A stretch of DNA of 31,769 bases, from positions 1 to 31,769 of the forward strand of contig JBJLGD010000030.1 of NCBI GenBank assembly GCA_045565015.1, written 5' to 3'. The notes below the pieces were generated by a model. It did no database searches. It saw nothing but the letters and a program-made list of their open reading frames with translations, and had not been told where the DNA came from. Position numbers and translations under genes: made by a program. Source of the DNA: GCA-2697345 sp045565015. Lineage in GTDB: Bacteria > Pseudomonadota > Alphaproteobacteria > Rhodobacterales > Rhodobacteraceae. Numbering within the stretch: the stretch's first letter is position 1; the number at the start of each line of letters is the position of its first letter. Below, piece by piece: positions 17,613 to 26,021 of this stretch.

Positions 17613-18971
17613 ATGGCACAGTCTAGAGGTTTTGTTTACCATTTTAAATCGACGTTATTCTTAGGTCTGCCATTAATAGGCATGAACTTAACGCAATCGG
17701 GGATTCATCTGATTGATACACTGATGCTGGGCTGGTACGGTGTTCCGGAATTAGCGGCTTCTGTTTTGGGGTCCTCTTTCTTTTTTGTATTATTCATTAT
17801 GGGTTCGGGGTTCGCACAAGCTGTAACGCCATTAGTGGCGACATCTTTTGCGGAAGATGATCGAGTAAAAATACGTAGAGTCACCCGAATGGGTATATGG
17901 CTGTCTGTGTTATATGGAGTTTTTACGATACCCATAATGTTTTTTTCTGGAGCTATTTTACAGCTTTTGGGTCAAGAACCAACTCTATCAAATATGGCTG
18001 AAAATTACTTGAGGTTTGTTTGCATCAGTATATTCCCTGCGCTCATAATTATGGTACTTCGAAGCTATCTATCGGCGTTAGATAGAGCGCAAATAATCCT
18101 TGGGATTGCGTTTTTGTCATTGCTCTTGAACACTGGGTTAAACTGGATACTTATTTTTGGTAATTTAGGTATTCCTGAGATGGGTTTAATAGGGGCAGCG
18201 ATCGCGTCTTCTATTACCCAGATCATTACAGTTCTCATTTTTATTTTGTACATAACAAGGCATACATACCTTCGACAATATCAAATTCTCAAAAGACTTT
18301 ACCGGATAGATTGGGATACATTTGGAACAGTGTTTAATCTTGGTTGGCCAATTGGATTTACTATGCTCGCAGAGGTGGGCTTGTTCGCAGGAACGGCAAT
18401 AATTTTTGGGTTAATCGGTACTATTCCGCTGGCAGCACACGGGATAGCCCTCCAAGTAGTATCTTTAAGTTTTATGTTTCATCTAGGTTTAAGCCAAGCC
18501 ACAACGGTCAGAGTAGGATATTATATTGGAAAACACGACTTTGATAATCTAAAACAGGTAGTAACTATTGCTCTATTATTATCACTATTCGTAGTGTTAA
18601 TGACTATGCTGGTATTTCTTGTTTTACCTGATTCAATTCTGGGCCTATTTATCTCTCCAGACGACTCCGCAAAAGATGCAATAATAGCTGTGGGGGTATC
18701 ATTGCTTTTTATCGCATCTATTTTTCAAATTTTTGATGCTGGTCAGGTAATGATGTTAGGTGCATTGAGAGGTTTCCAAGATACAAAAATACCTATGCTT
18801 ATAGCAGCATTTGGATATTGGATCGTTGGCTTGCCAATGTGTTATTATTTGGGAGTTTATTTAAACTATGCGGGTATCGGTGTCTGGATGGGTTTAGTTT
18901 TAGGATTGGCTATTGTGTGTATACTATTAATTGTGAGATTAATTTTTGTTTATCAAAAAAACTCTAACTAG
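17613..18971 (+). CDS. MATE-family efflux transporter
   Basis: A 452-residue polytopic membrane protein with about 12 hydrophobic segments. The N-terminal half has the MATE signature LPLIGMNLTQSGIHLIDTLM, VLGSSFFFVLFIMGSGFAQAVTPLVA; the second half has the internal repeat GWPIGFTMLAEVGLFAGTAIIFG and the A-H-G-I-A-L-Q motif (IPLAAHGIALQ). These are features of the NorM/DinF-type MATE family, Na+- or H+-coupled exporters of cationic compounds. The substrate cannot be told. It starts at ATG 17613 with a GAG-type ribosome-binding site. It is convergent with the aminotransferase and is likely a single-gene unit. Confidence 0.92.
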   Translation: MAQSRGFVYHFKSTLFLGLPLIGMNLTQSGIHLIDTLMLGWYGVPELAASVLGSSFFFVLFIMGSGFAQAVTPLVATSFAEDDRVKIRRVTRMGIWLSVLYGVFTIPIMFFSGAILQLLGQEPTLSNMAENYLRFVCISIFPALIIMVLRSYLSALDRAQIILGIAFLSLLLNTGLNWILIFGNLGIPEMGLIGAAIASSITQIITVLIFILYITRHTYLRQYQILKRLYRIDWDTFGTVFNLGWPIGFTMLAEVGLFAGTAIIFGLIGTIPLAAHGIALQVVSLSFMFHLGLSQATTVRVGYYIGKHDFDNLKQVVTIALLLSLFVVLMTMLVFLVLPDSILGLFISPDDSAKDAIIAVGVSLLFIASIFQIFDAGQVMMLGALRGFQDTKIPMLIAAFGYWIVGLPMCYYLGVYLNYAGIGVWMGLVLGLAIVCILLIVRLIFVYQKNSN

Positions 18972-18990
18972 TGAGTTACACAACTATAAA

Positions 18991-20192
18991 TTAAGTTAAA
19001 CTGGCACAGAATTTCTGTATTCGTTCACATGCTTCTTTCAGCTGATCATCCGAAGTCGCGTAGCTAATTCTAAAATTAGGAGACAGCCCAAATGCGGCTC
19101 CAAATACTACAGCGACCCCTTTTTCTTCTAGTAATTGTGTTGCGAAAACTTCATCTGTTTCAATTTCTGTCCCTGATGGTGTCTTCTTACCAATCAATTT
19201 TGATATCGATGGGTAAACATAAAAAGCTCCTTCAGGTGAAGCACACGTAATACCTGGAGTATCGTTTAATAGTTTTACAACCAAATCGCGGCGTCTCTTA
19301 AATATTTTATTATTTTCTGGAATAAACTTTTGATCGCCATCTAAAGCCTCTACGGCGGCCCATTGACTCACTGAACAGGGATTCGATGTCGATTGTGATT
19401 GAATTTTCCGCATTGCTGCAATTAAAGCCTTTGGTCCACCAGCATATCCAATTCGCCAGCCTGTCATTGCATATGCCTTAGATACACCATTTACTGTTAA
19501 TGTTCTTTGGTAAAGTTTTGGTTCTACCTCTGCGGGAGTGCAAAATTTAAAATTATCATAACTTAGATGTTCATACATATCATCTGACATGATCCAAACA
19601 TGAGGATATTTTAAAAGTACATCCGTAAGAGCCTTAAGTTCTTCGCGACTATATCCAGCCCCAGTAGGGTTTGATGGAGAATTAAAAATAAACCATTTAG
19701 TTTTATCAGAAATAGAATTTTCTAACTCTTGGGCAGTTAATTTATAGTTATTTTCAATCGAGGCTGCAGCAACTATTGGGGTTCCACCAGCTAGCAGTAC
19801 CATGTCTGGATAACTGACCCAATAAGGGGCAGGGATAATTACCTCATCTCCTGGATTTAATGTTGTCATCAATGCATTGTAGAGAATTTGCTTCCCACCA
19901 GTTCCAATACTTATTTGTTCGGGGGAATACTCAAGGGTGTTATCTCTCTGAAATTTTCGAGAAATAGCTTCTTTCAGCTCTGGCATACCATCGGGTGCCG
20001 TATATTTTGTCTTTCCTAGAGAAATAGCTTTAATCGCAGCTTCTTTGATATTTTCTGGAGTGTCAAAGTCTGGTTCACCAGCACCTAGTCCAATAATATC
20101 TTTCCTGCGCGTTTTAACTCTGCAGCTTTTTGAGTTACGGCGATAGTCGGTGAGGGCTTAACTCTAGATAAGTTATCTGCTAAAAAAGACAT
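18991..20192 (-). CDS. aspC: Aspartate-type aminotransferase (class I), with one apparent frameshift
   Basis: PLP-dependent aminotransferase of the alphaproteobacterial aspartate/prephenate aminotransferase type, about 400 residues once repaired. The N-terminal piece MSFLADNLSRVKPSPTIAVT runs from ATG 20192 to AELKRAGK, then a stop appears. In the next frame the protein resumes DIIGLGAGEPDFDTPENIKEAA and continues to the end. Core motifs are FNSPSNPTGAGYSREE, SDDMYEHLSYD, the PLP lysine in NGVSKAYAMTGWRIGY and the C-terminal FRISYATS. Adding one A (coding strand) at the three-base run 20101-20103 restores the frame. This is probably a sequencing error. The gene is divergent from the xre-sdhE pair. 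Confidence 0.93.
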
Positions 20193-20286
20193 GTTTTGTT
20201 TCCTTGTCAATGTTGTTAGAACACTTCATAATTAGGGTTTAAATAGTGTTCAAGTAGTTAATTCATTTTGTAGTTTAGGGTATTTT
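20193..20286. promoter_or_regulatory. Divergent promoter region, aminotransferase / xre
   Basis: 94 bases between divergent genes. A perfect 7-bp inverted repeat, GAACACT at 20219-20225 and AGTGTTC at 20245-20251 with a 19-base spacer, is centred in it and could be an operator, for example for the adjacent XRE protein. An AGGG about six bases before the TTG start suits translation of the XRE gene. Confidence 0.4.
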
Positions 20287-20676
20287 TTGGAAAATCTTTT
20301 GACAAACCATTATTTTGCAAACGAAAGCTCAACTTTTGGAGATAGAATAATTGCTGCAAGAGAGTCAGTTGGCCTAAATCAGTCAGATTTTGCTCGAAAA
20401 CTTGGGGTGCAGTTGAAAACTGTTAAGAAATGGGAAGACGATTTATCTGAACCACGAGCTAATAAATTACAAATGATTGCTGGCTTACTTAATGTATCTA
20501 TTACTTGGTTGATAATGGGCCAGGGGACTGGATTAAAAGGCCCCTTGGATGACACAGATCTTTCTGCTGATATGAGTGAGATTTTAGTTGAATTAAGACA
20601 AACCAAATCTGAGTTATCACGTCTTACAGAACATTTGGGAAGTTTAGAAAAAAGGCTCAGACGTATAGGTAAGTAA
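20287..20676 (+). CDS. XRE-family helix-turn-helix regulator
   Basis: A 129-residue DNA-binding protein. The HTH_3/Cro-CI domain covers about residues 19-79: FGDRIIAARESVGLNQSDFARKLGV, KTVKKWEDDLSEP and LNVSITWLIMGQG. The C-terminus is a predicted coiled coil (about 95-127) with heptad-like leucines, probably for dimerisation. The start is TTG at 20287, supported by an upstream AGGG; no suitable ATG exists nearby, and TTG at 20299 is an alternative. Its TAA overlaps the sdhE ATG (TAATG), so the two are translationally coupled. The targets are unknown, but coupling to sdhE suggests a link to respiration. Confidence 0.85.
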   Translation: MENLLTNHYFANESSTFGDRIIAARESVGLNQSDFARKLGVQLKTVKKWEDDLSEPRANKLQMIAGLLNVSITWLIMGQGTGLKGPLDDTDLSADMSEILVELRQTKSELSRLTEHLGSLEKRLRRIGK

Positions 20677-20927
20677 TGGTGTCAGAAGAAAAAGAAATAG
20701 CTTTAAAGAGATTAAAAATACGGTCATGGCGTAGAGGGACCAAAGAAATGGATTTAATTTTGGGTAAGTTTGCTGATGAGAATTTAAGTTTTCTTTCTCA
20801 ATCTGATATAGAGGTTTATGATAAGATGCTCGATGAAAATGATAATGATTTATATAATTGGTGTTCAAAAAAAATGGATGCACCAGAAGTCTATAGAACG
20901 CTGTTAACAAAAATTATGAAAGTCTAA
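20676..20927 (+). CDS. sdhE: Succinate dehydrogenase assembly factor SdhE (DUF339)
   Basis: An 83-residue SdhE/Sdh5-family protein that promotes covalent FAD attachment to the flavoprotein subunit of succinate dehydrogenase. RLKIRSWRRGTKEMDLILG contains the family RGxxE motif (Arg20, Gly21, Glu24), followed by LSQSDIEVYDKMLDENDNDLYNW. The length is normal. The ATG overlaps the stop of the XRE gene. It converges on ccmD with 8 bases between stops, and the shared end forms overlapping hairpins. Confidence 0.93.
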   Translation: MVSEEKEIALKRLKIRSWRRGTKEMDLILGKFADENLSFLSQSDIEVYDKMLDENDNDLYNWCSKKMDAPEVYRTLLTKIMKV

Positions 20928-20968
20928 ATCCTTTGTTAACGGTTAATTTTTTTAAAACTAACCGTTAA
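20903..20968. terminator. Overlapping hairpins at the sdhE/ccmD convergence
   Basis: Two perfect inverted repeats share one arm. GTTAACAAA at 20903-20911 pairs with TTTGTTAAC at 20932-20940 (9 bp, 20-base spacer). TTAACGGTTA at 20936-20945 pairs with TAACCGTTAA at 20959-20968 (10 bp), and inner TTTT/AAAA can extend the second stem after one mismatch. They cannot form at once. Each lies within or beyond a gene end, so together they could terminate or stabilise both convergent transcripts. No clear T-tract follows either. Confidence 0.45.
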
Positions 20969-21094
20969 TCGGGTAAGATTCTTTTTAGCCTTGTAAGATT
21001 TTACTAATGTAAGCACCAAAAAGAAGCCGATAATTAAAAACGACACTAGATAAGCGCTAATTACTGAATTCGTGTATTGTCCTAGTTCAGGCAT
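20936..21094 (-). CDS. ccmD: Heme exporter protein CcmD
   Basis: A 52-residue protein that begins MPELGQYTNSVISAYLVS. It has one transmembrane helix (about residues 12-31) followed by a basic cytoplasmic tail (KSYKAKKN). This is the CcmD architecture; CcmD binds CcmC and helps release heme-loaded CcmE in cytochrome c maturation. The gene is 21 bases after ccmC, the normal place in the operon. The tail, about 20 residues after the helix, is somewhat longer than typical and its coding sequence contains a strong hairpin. Confidence 0.85.
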   Translation of the reverse strand: MPELGQYTNSVISAYLVSFLIIGFFLVLTLVKSYKAKKNLTRLTVSFKKINR

Positions 21095-21115
21095 TTGTTG
21101 TTTTTATCTCCAAAA

Positions 21116-21844
21116 TCAATTTAAATGTTTAGTTGCTAAGATAACTGAGGCTTGTTTTAACTGGATTTCAGTACGAGTTCTAATTAATAAGACGGTAATA
21201 AAAAAGAGTATAAAACCGGATATGCATATAAGTAATGGCCAATAAAAGATATCGGCTATATTCTCTTCTTTATCAAGAGATAGTGAGGCTCCTTGATGAA
21301 GTCCCTGATTCCAAAAATTTACTGCATATCTACTCAACAAAGCGAATACAGTGCCTACAATACACAAAAGAGCTGTAAGATCTGCGGCTTTTTGTTGATC
21401 TTGAATGGATTTCCATAATGCTAAATATCCAAGATAAAAAAAGAAAAGGATTAAGAAGGATGTTAGTCTAGGGTCCCAAGCCCAGAAAGTTCCCCACATG
21501 GGCTTTCCCCAAATTGCTCCGGTTGCTAATGTTACGAGGGTCATTGTTAATCCGATAGGCGCGGCAGACTTCGCGATTAGAGACGATATATGGTGTCTTC
21601 TAACTATCCAAACTAATGAACCAATCAGCATGACGAACCAAGTATTTATCGCTACTAAGGCTGCTGGAACATGCAAGTAAATTATTTTTACTGTAGAGCC
21701 TTGACGGAAATCATCCGGAGTAAAGAAGAAACCCCAAATTAGTCCTGTCAAAATCAAAGTAAAGGATAGGACTGAAAGAATAGGTAAAACTGCTTCTGAA
21801 AAACTCATAAACTTATTTGGATTTGTATATTTCCACGGAGACAT
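21116..21844 (-). CDS. ccmC: Heme exporter protein CcmC
   Basis: A six-helix inner-membrane protein of 242 residues that presents heme to CcmE in cytochrome c biogenesis. The tryptophan-rich WWD motif is visible as GKPMWGTFWAWDPRLTS (about residues 113-129), flanked by the heme-ligand His regions IYLHVPAA and a later His segment (LHQGASLSLDK). It starts at ATG 21844 with an AAGG site seven bases upstream. It lies 26 bases after ccmB. ccmE, ccmF, ccmG and ccmH are not in this window. Confidence 0.94.
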   Translation of the reverse strand: MSPWKYTNPNKFMSFSEAVLPILSVLSFTLILTGLIWGFFFTPDDFRQGSTVKIIYLHVPAALVAINTWFVMLIGSLVWIVRRHHISSLIAKSAAPIGLTMTLVTLATGAIWGKPMWGTFWAWDPRLTSFLILFFFYLGYLALWKSIQDQQKAADLTALLCIVGTVFALLSRYAVNFWNQGLHQGASLSLDKEENIADIFYWPLLICISGFILFFITVLLIRTRTEIQLKQASVILATKHLN

Positions 21845-21870
21845 GTTTTAACCTTATAATTTGTTATAAT

Positions 21871-22527
21871 CTAATTTAAATTAATTTTTAGAGCAGACCC
21901 AGTGGCGAATGGTATCAACGCGATAGAACTTGTAGAAATCGCTAGTAAAAATATCAACGGGGTGGTGTTGGATGATTGGTCTAAACTTCTTCGTATAACT
22001 TCAGATCCAAAGATTAAAGTAGGAATGTACATGGGTAAGACAATTATTGATAAGAGAAGACCACCTCGCTTAACTCCTAAAGTCAGAGAGGCGGCAAAAG
22101 AACCTATTACTGATAGAGCTGGAGTTCCCGCTAGTAGGGACAAAATCATCCAAATTATAGAATTTATTGGTACACCATAGACCAGTCCAACTACTGGTGT
22201 TAAAAAAATTAGTGGTAAACAAGTAGTAATCCAATGCGCTAAAGACTTAACTAAAACTATTCCCTCTAATGGTAATGGAGAGATTGACAACTGTTCTAAT
22301 GTGCCGTCTTGAAAATCTAAATGAAAAATCCTGTCGAGTGAAAGCAAACAGGATAATACAAGAGCGACCCATAGAATTCCCGGGGCAAGGTTAACTAGAA
22401 TTGATAGATTAGGTTCAAGACCTAGTGGAACTAAAATCAGTACAATCAGAAAAAAGGCGGTACCCAAGAAAATTGTACTGCCTGATCGGACAGCTAATCT
22501 TAATTCTCTAATAAGTAGGGCAATCAT
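21871..22527 (-). CDS. ccmB: Heme exporter protein CcmB
   Basis: Membrane subunit of the CcmAB ABC transporter, 218 residues with six hydrophobic segments. LIRELRLAVRSGSTIFLGTAFFL at the N-terminus, the APGILWVALVLSCLLSLDRIFHLDFQDGTLEQL region and the C-terminal IVLPMYIPTLIFG are characteristic. With CcmA it powers release of heme-loaded CcmE from CcmCD. The start codon overlaps the ccmA stop by 4 bases (ATGA), so translation is coupled. Confidence 0.94.
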   Translation of the reverse strand: MIALLIRELRLAVRSGSTIFLGTAFFLIVLILVPLGLEPNLSILVNLAPGILWVALVLSCLLSLDRIFHLDFQDGTLEQLSISPLPLEGIVLVKSLAHWITTCLPLIFLTPVVGLVYGVPINSIIWMILSLLAGTPALSVIGSFAASLTLGVKRGGLLLSIIVLPMYIPTLIFGSEVIRRSLDQSSNTTPLIFLLAISTSSIALIPFATGSALKINLN

Positions 22528-23153
22528 GATATATTTTCTAATTCCGCAAATGAAAGCCGATTTTTTGCAGACACCACAAAAGTATCTAAGTTCACTCTTT
22601 TAGCTTTGGTTAATGGTAGGTCTATGTCTTGATGGGTGGCGATGATAGCACTCCCATTATTTTTTAAATGGTCTTCCAACAAAGATATAAATATAGTCAC
22701 ATTTTTTTCATCGAGAGATGTCATTGGCTCATCTAAAATCCAATACTTACTTCCAGTTAATTGTATTCGCGCGAATGATAACAATCTTTGTTGGCCAACT
22801 GATAAACTACTAATTCGATCATACAAAATATCGGTAAGGTTCAAAGAGTTTATAGTATCTTCTACCTTATCTAGCCCATAAACCGTTTTCCAAAAAAAGA
22901 GATTTTCAATAACTGTTAAATTACCATTTATACCATTAAGATGTCCAAGATAGGCAATTGAATCTTCCGCAAAAACAAAATTTCCAGTTAAATGAGAACT
23001 CAAGCCTGCAAGGCATCTAAGAAATGTTGTTTTCCCAACACCATTTCGTCCTTTTAGAACTACTACTTCACCTTTTTCACAATCAAAATTGATATTTGAG
23101 AGAATGGGTATATTTTGAAACCCACAAGATAAGTTTGAAACTATTAATGTCAT
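22524..23153 (-). CDS. ccmA: Cytochrome c biogenesis ATP-binding protein CcmA
   Basis: ABC-type ATPase of the CcmAB(CD) system, about 209 residues. It has Walker A GRNGVGKTT, a signature of LSVGQQ rather than the usual LSGGQ (a Ccm-type variant) and Walker B WILDEPMTSLD. I chose the ATG at 23153 (MTLIVSNLSC) as the family-like start; an in-frame TTG at 23198 would add 15 residues lacking family similarity. It is the first gene of ccmABCD, with its promoter in the region shared with acnA. Confidence 0.93.
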   Translation of the reverse strand: MTLIVSNLSCGFQNIPILSNINFDCEKGEVVVLKGRNGVGKTTFLRCLAGLSSHLTGNFVFAEDSIAYLGHLNGINGNLTVIENLFFWKTVYGLDKVEDTINSLNLTDILYDRISSLSVGQQRLLSFARIQLTGSKYWILDEPMTSLDEKNVTIFISLLEDHLKNNGSAIIATHQDIDLPLTKAKRVNLDTFVVSAKNRLSFAELENIS

Positions 23154-23330
23154 AAGTTTCTCTAACTCATAAGAAGAAGCTCTTAAAGAGCTAGACAAAA
23201 AAACATTGATGCATTATCGGCTATGAATACTATTATATTAAAAAAACCAATTCACTCTGGTCTTGAGTAAAAACAGTACATGAGGCAATAGGGCCCCAAG
23301 TATTGGAAACGTCAGCGATAGGAGCCAGCT
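23154..23330. promoter_or_regulatory. Divergent promoter region, ccmA / acnA
   Basis: 177 bases with no supported ORF. It contains a 15-base palindrome, AGCTCTT-A-AAGAGCT (23178-23192), and an imperfect palindrome with a GGGCCC core flanked by CAATA and TATTG (23286-23305). The second sits about 25 bases before acnA and could be an operator. acnA is preceded by AGGAG (within 23317-23325). Confidence 0.4.
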
Positions 23331-26021
23331 ATGCCAATAACAGTCGGGAACGACTCATCAAAAACACGTAGAGAACTCGTTGTTAATGGAAAATCTTTTT
23401 TCTATTATTCTTTAGATGCTGCTGAAGAGGCTGGGATGGGAAATTTTGCTAAGCTGCCGGCCTCATTGAAGGTTGTTTTAGAAAATATCTTGCGATTTGA
23501 AGATGGGAAAACAGTTTTTCAGGATGACATAAGGGCATTTTCTGATTGGGCAAGAGATGGTGGTAAAAGTAAAAGAGAGATAGCTTATAGACCTGCACGG
23601 ATACTTCTTCAAGATTTTACTGGTGTTCCAGCGGTAGTCGATCTGGCAGCAATGAGAGATGGTATTGTTGAGCTTGGTGGTAATCCCGAAAAAATCAATC
23701 CACTTAACCCTGTGGACTTAGTAATCGATCATTCGGTAATGATTGATGCCTTTGGTAACCCAAGAGCTTTCCAAATGAATGTCGAACGGGAATATGAGAG
23801 AAACCTTGAGAGGTATACGTTCTTAAAGTGGGGGCAGTCTGCATTTGATAACTTTAGAGTTGTTCCACCTGGTACTGGTATATGCCATCAAGTTAACTTA
23901 GAATATCTCTCAAAGACGGTTTGGTCAGACAAAGACCAATTTGGACAAAATGTAGCCTATCCTGATACATTAGTCGGAACAGACTCCCATACGACGATGG
24001 TTAACGGAGCTGCCGTTCTTGGTTGGGGAGTAGGTGGAATTGAAGCTGAAGCTGCAATGCTCGGTCAACCCATTTCGATGCTAATTCCCGAAGTTATAGG
24101 TTTTAAGCTTACGGGGTCTATGGTAGAGGGAACTACAGGTACCGACTTGGTCTTAAAAGTCGTTGAACTATTGAGAGCGAAGGGTGTAGTTGGAAAATTT
24201 GTAGAGTTTTATGGCGATGGGTTAGATAATTTGCCACTGGCTGATCGTGCTACCATAGGTAATATGGCTCCAGAGTATGGCGCGACATGCGGGTTCTTTC
24301 CTGTAGACAATGAAACACTCAGGTATTTGAAAACGACAGGTCGAGATCAAGAAACAATTTCTCTGGTAGAGGCTTATGCGAAAGTAAATGGTTTTTGGCG
24401 TGATCCTGATTACAGTCCAATTTATACGGATACATTAGAGTTGGATATGGGTACCATTGTTCCCGCCATATCCGGACCCAAAAGGCCCCAGGATTACGTC
24501 GCTTTGGATGTTGCTAAAGAGGCATTTCATAGAGAAATGAAAGAAACGTTTAAGCAGTCCATAGATGATGAAATAAATGTATCAGGCGAAGAATATAAAA
24601 TGAAGTCTGGAAAAGTTGTTATTGCTTCGATCACTTCATGCACGAATACCTCCAATCCCTACGTGATGATTGCAGCAGGCTTGGTCGCCAGAAAAGCGCG
24701 TCAATTAGGTTTGAATAGTCAGCCTTGGGTTAAGACATCACTGGCCCCTGGATCTCAAGTAGTTTCAGCTTATCTAGAAGCTGCTAACCTACAAGAAGAT
24801 CTTGATGCAGTTGGATTTCACCTCGTTGGATATGGATGCACTACATGTATTGGAAACTCGGGCCCTATTCAAAAAGAAATTTCTGAAGCGATTTCAGAAG
24901 GGGATTTGGTTGCGACTGCGGTATTATCAGGTAATCGAAACTTTGAGGGTAGGATCAGCCCTGATGTTAAAGCTAATTATTTAGCGTCACCGCCCCTTGT
25001 GGTCGCATATGCAATTGCTGGTACTTTAGACATCAATTTATCAAACGATGTAATCGCTCAAGGTCCTGACGGAACTGATATTTATTTGAAGGATATTTGG
25101 CCTACTACTGAAGAAGTAACCGAACTTGTTACGAAAACAGTTACGAGGGAAGCATTCCAGTCCAAATATGCAGATGTTTTTAACGGGGATGAAAAATGGC
25201 AAAGCGTAAAAACTACTGATAGTCAATTGTATAACTGGCCGACTTCCTCAACTTATGTCCAGCATCCGCCGTATTTTAAGGGAATGAGTCCAGAGCCAGG
25301 AACTATTGAAAATATCACTGATGCCAGAGTATTAGCTTTATTAGGCGATATGATTACAACTGATCATATAAGTCCAGCAGGTTCATTTAAAGAGACAACA
25401 CCAGCTGGAGAGTATTTGGTTAGCCGCCAGGTTGCTCCAAGAGAGTTTAATTCCTATGGATCACGGCGGGGTAACCATGAGATTATGATGAGAGGGACAT
25501 TTGCCAATATTCGTATTAAAAACGAAATTTTAAATGACGTTGAAGGTGGTTATACTTTAGGCCCTAATAACAACCAAATGTCTATTTTTGATGCTGCAAT
25601 GAAATTTCAGGAAAAAGGAACACCATTAGTAATATTTGGTGGTGAACAGTATGGCGCAGGGTCTTCGCGTGATTGGGCTGCTAAAGGTACGGCATTACTA
25701 GGTGTGAAAGCTGTAATTGCTGAGAGTTTCGAACGTATACATAGATCGAACTTAGTTGGTATGGGTGTAATACCCTTTGAATTTACGGATGGTGTCACTC
25801 GAAAAACTTTAAAACTTGTTGGAGATGAAGTTATTTCCATAACTGGATTAGATAAAGGGCTAAAACCGTTATCCCCGGTACCATGTCATATAATCCACAG
25901 TGATGGATCTGAAACAAATATAATTTTGAAATGTAGAATTGATACTGAAATGGAGATTGAGTACGTCGAAAATGGTGGTGTTCTTCATTACGTATTGAGA
26001 AATTTGGCTAAAGCGAGTTAA
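23331..26021 (+). CDS. acnA: Aconitate hydratase A
   Basis: Isomerises citrate to isocitrate in the TCA cycle; it contains a [4Fe-4S] cluster. The 896-residue length is normal for AcnA. Motifs include GTDSHTTMVNGAAVLGWGVGG, the cluster cysteine in SITSCTNTSNP and two more in GYGCTTCIGNSGP, and the C-terminal swivel-domain motif GAGSSRDWAAKGT. The gene is intact with a strong AGGAG ribosome-binding site. Its divergence from ccmABCD is seen in related alphaproteobacteria. It converges with the acyltransferase, the two stops overlapping by 4 bases. Confidence 0.97.
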   Translation: MPITVGNDSSKTRRELVVNGKSFFYYSLDAAEEAGMGNFAKLPASLKVVLENILRFEDGKTVFQDDIRAFSDWARDGGKSKREIAYRPARILLQDFTGVPAVVDLAAMRDGIVELGGNPEKINPLNPVDLVIDHSVMIDAFGNPRAFQMNVEREYERNLERYTFLKWGQSAFDNFRVVPPGTGICHQVNLEYLSKTVWSDKDQFGQNVAYPDTLVGTDSHTTMVNGAAVLGWGVGGIEAEAAMLGQPISMLIPEVIGFKLTGSMVEGTTGTDLVLKVVELLRAKGVVGKFVEFYGDGLDNLPLADRATIGNMAPEYGATCGFFPVDNETLRYLKTTGRDQETISLVEAYAKVNGFWRDPDYSPIYTDTLELDMGTIVPAISGPKRPQDYVALDVAKEAFHREMKETFKQSIDDEINVSGEEYKMKSGKVVIASITSCTNTSNPYVMIAAGLVARKARQLGLNSQPWVKTSLAPGSQVVSAYLEAANLQEDLDAVGFHLVGYGCTTCIGNSGPIQKEISEAISEGDLVATAVLSGNRNFEGRISPDVKANYLASPPLVVAYAIAGTLDINLSNDVIAQGPDGTDIYLKDIWPTTEEVTELVTKTVTREAFQSKYADVFNGDEKWQSVKTTDSQLYNWPTSSTYVQHPPYFKGMSPEPGTIENITDARVLALLGDMITTDHISPAGSFKETTPAGEYLVSRQVAPREFNSYGSRRGNHEIMMRGTFANIRIKNEILNDVEGGYTLGPNNNQMSIFDAAMKFQEKGTPLVIFGGEQYGAGSSRDWAAKGTALLGVKAVIAESFERIHRSNLVGMGVIPFEFTDGVTRKTLKLVGDEVISITGLDKGLKPLSPVPCHIIHSDGSETNIILKCRIDTEMEIEYVENGGVLHYVLRNLAKAS

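Noticed and set aside
21902..22180. Plus-strand open frame antisense to ccmB
   Set aside because: No ribosome-binding site or family likeness; ccmB on the other strand is fully supported.
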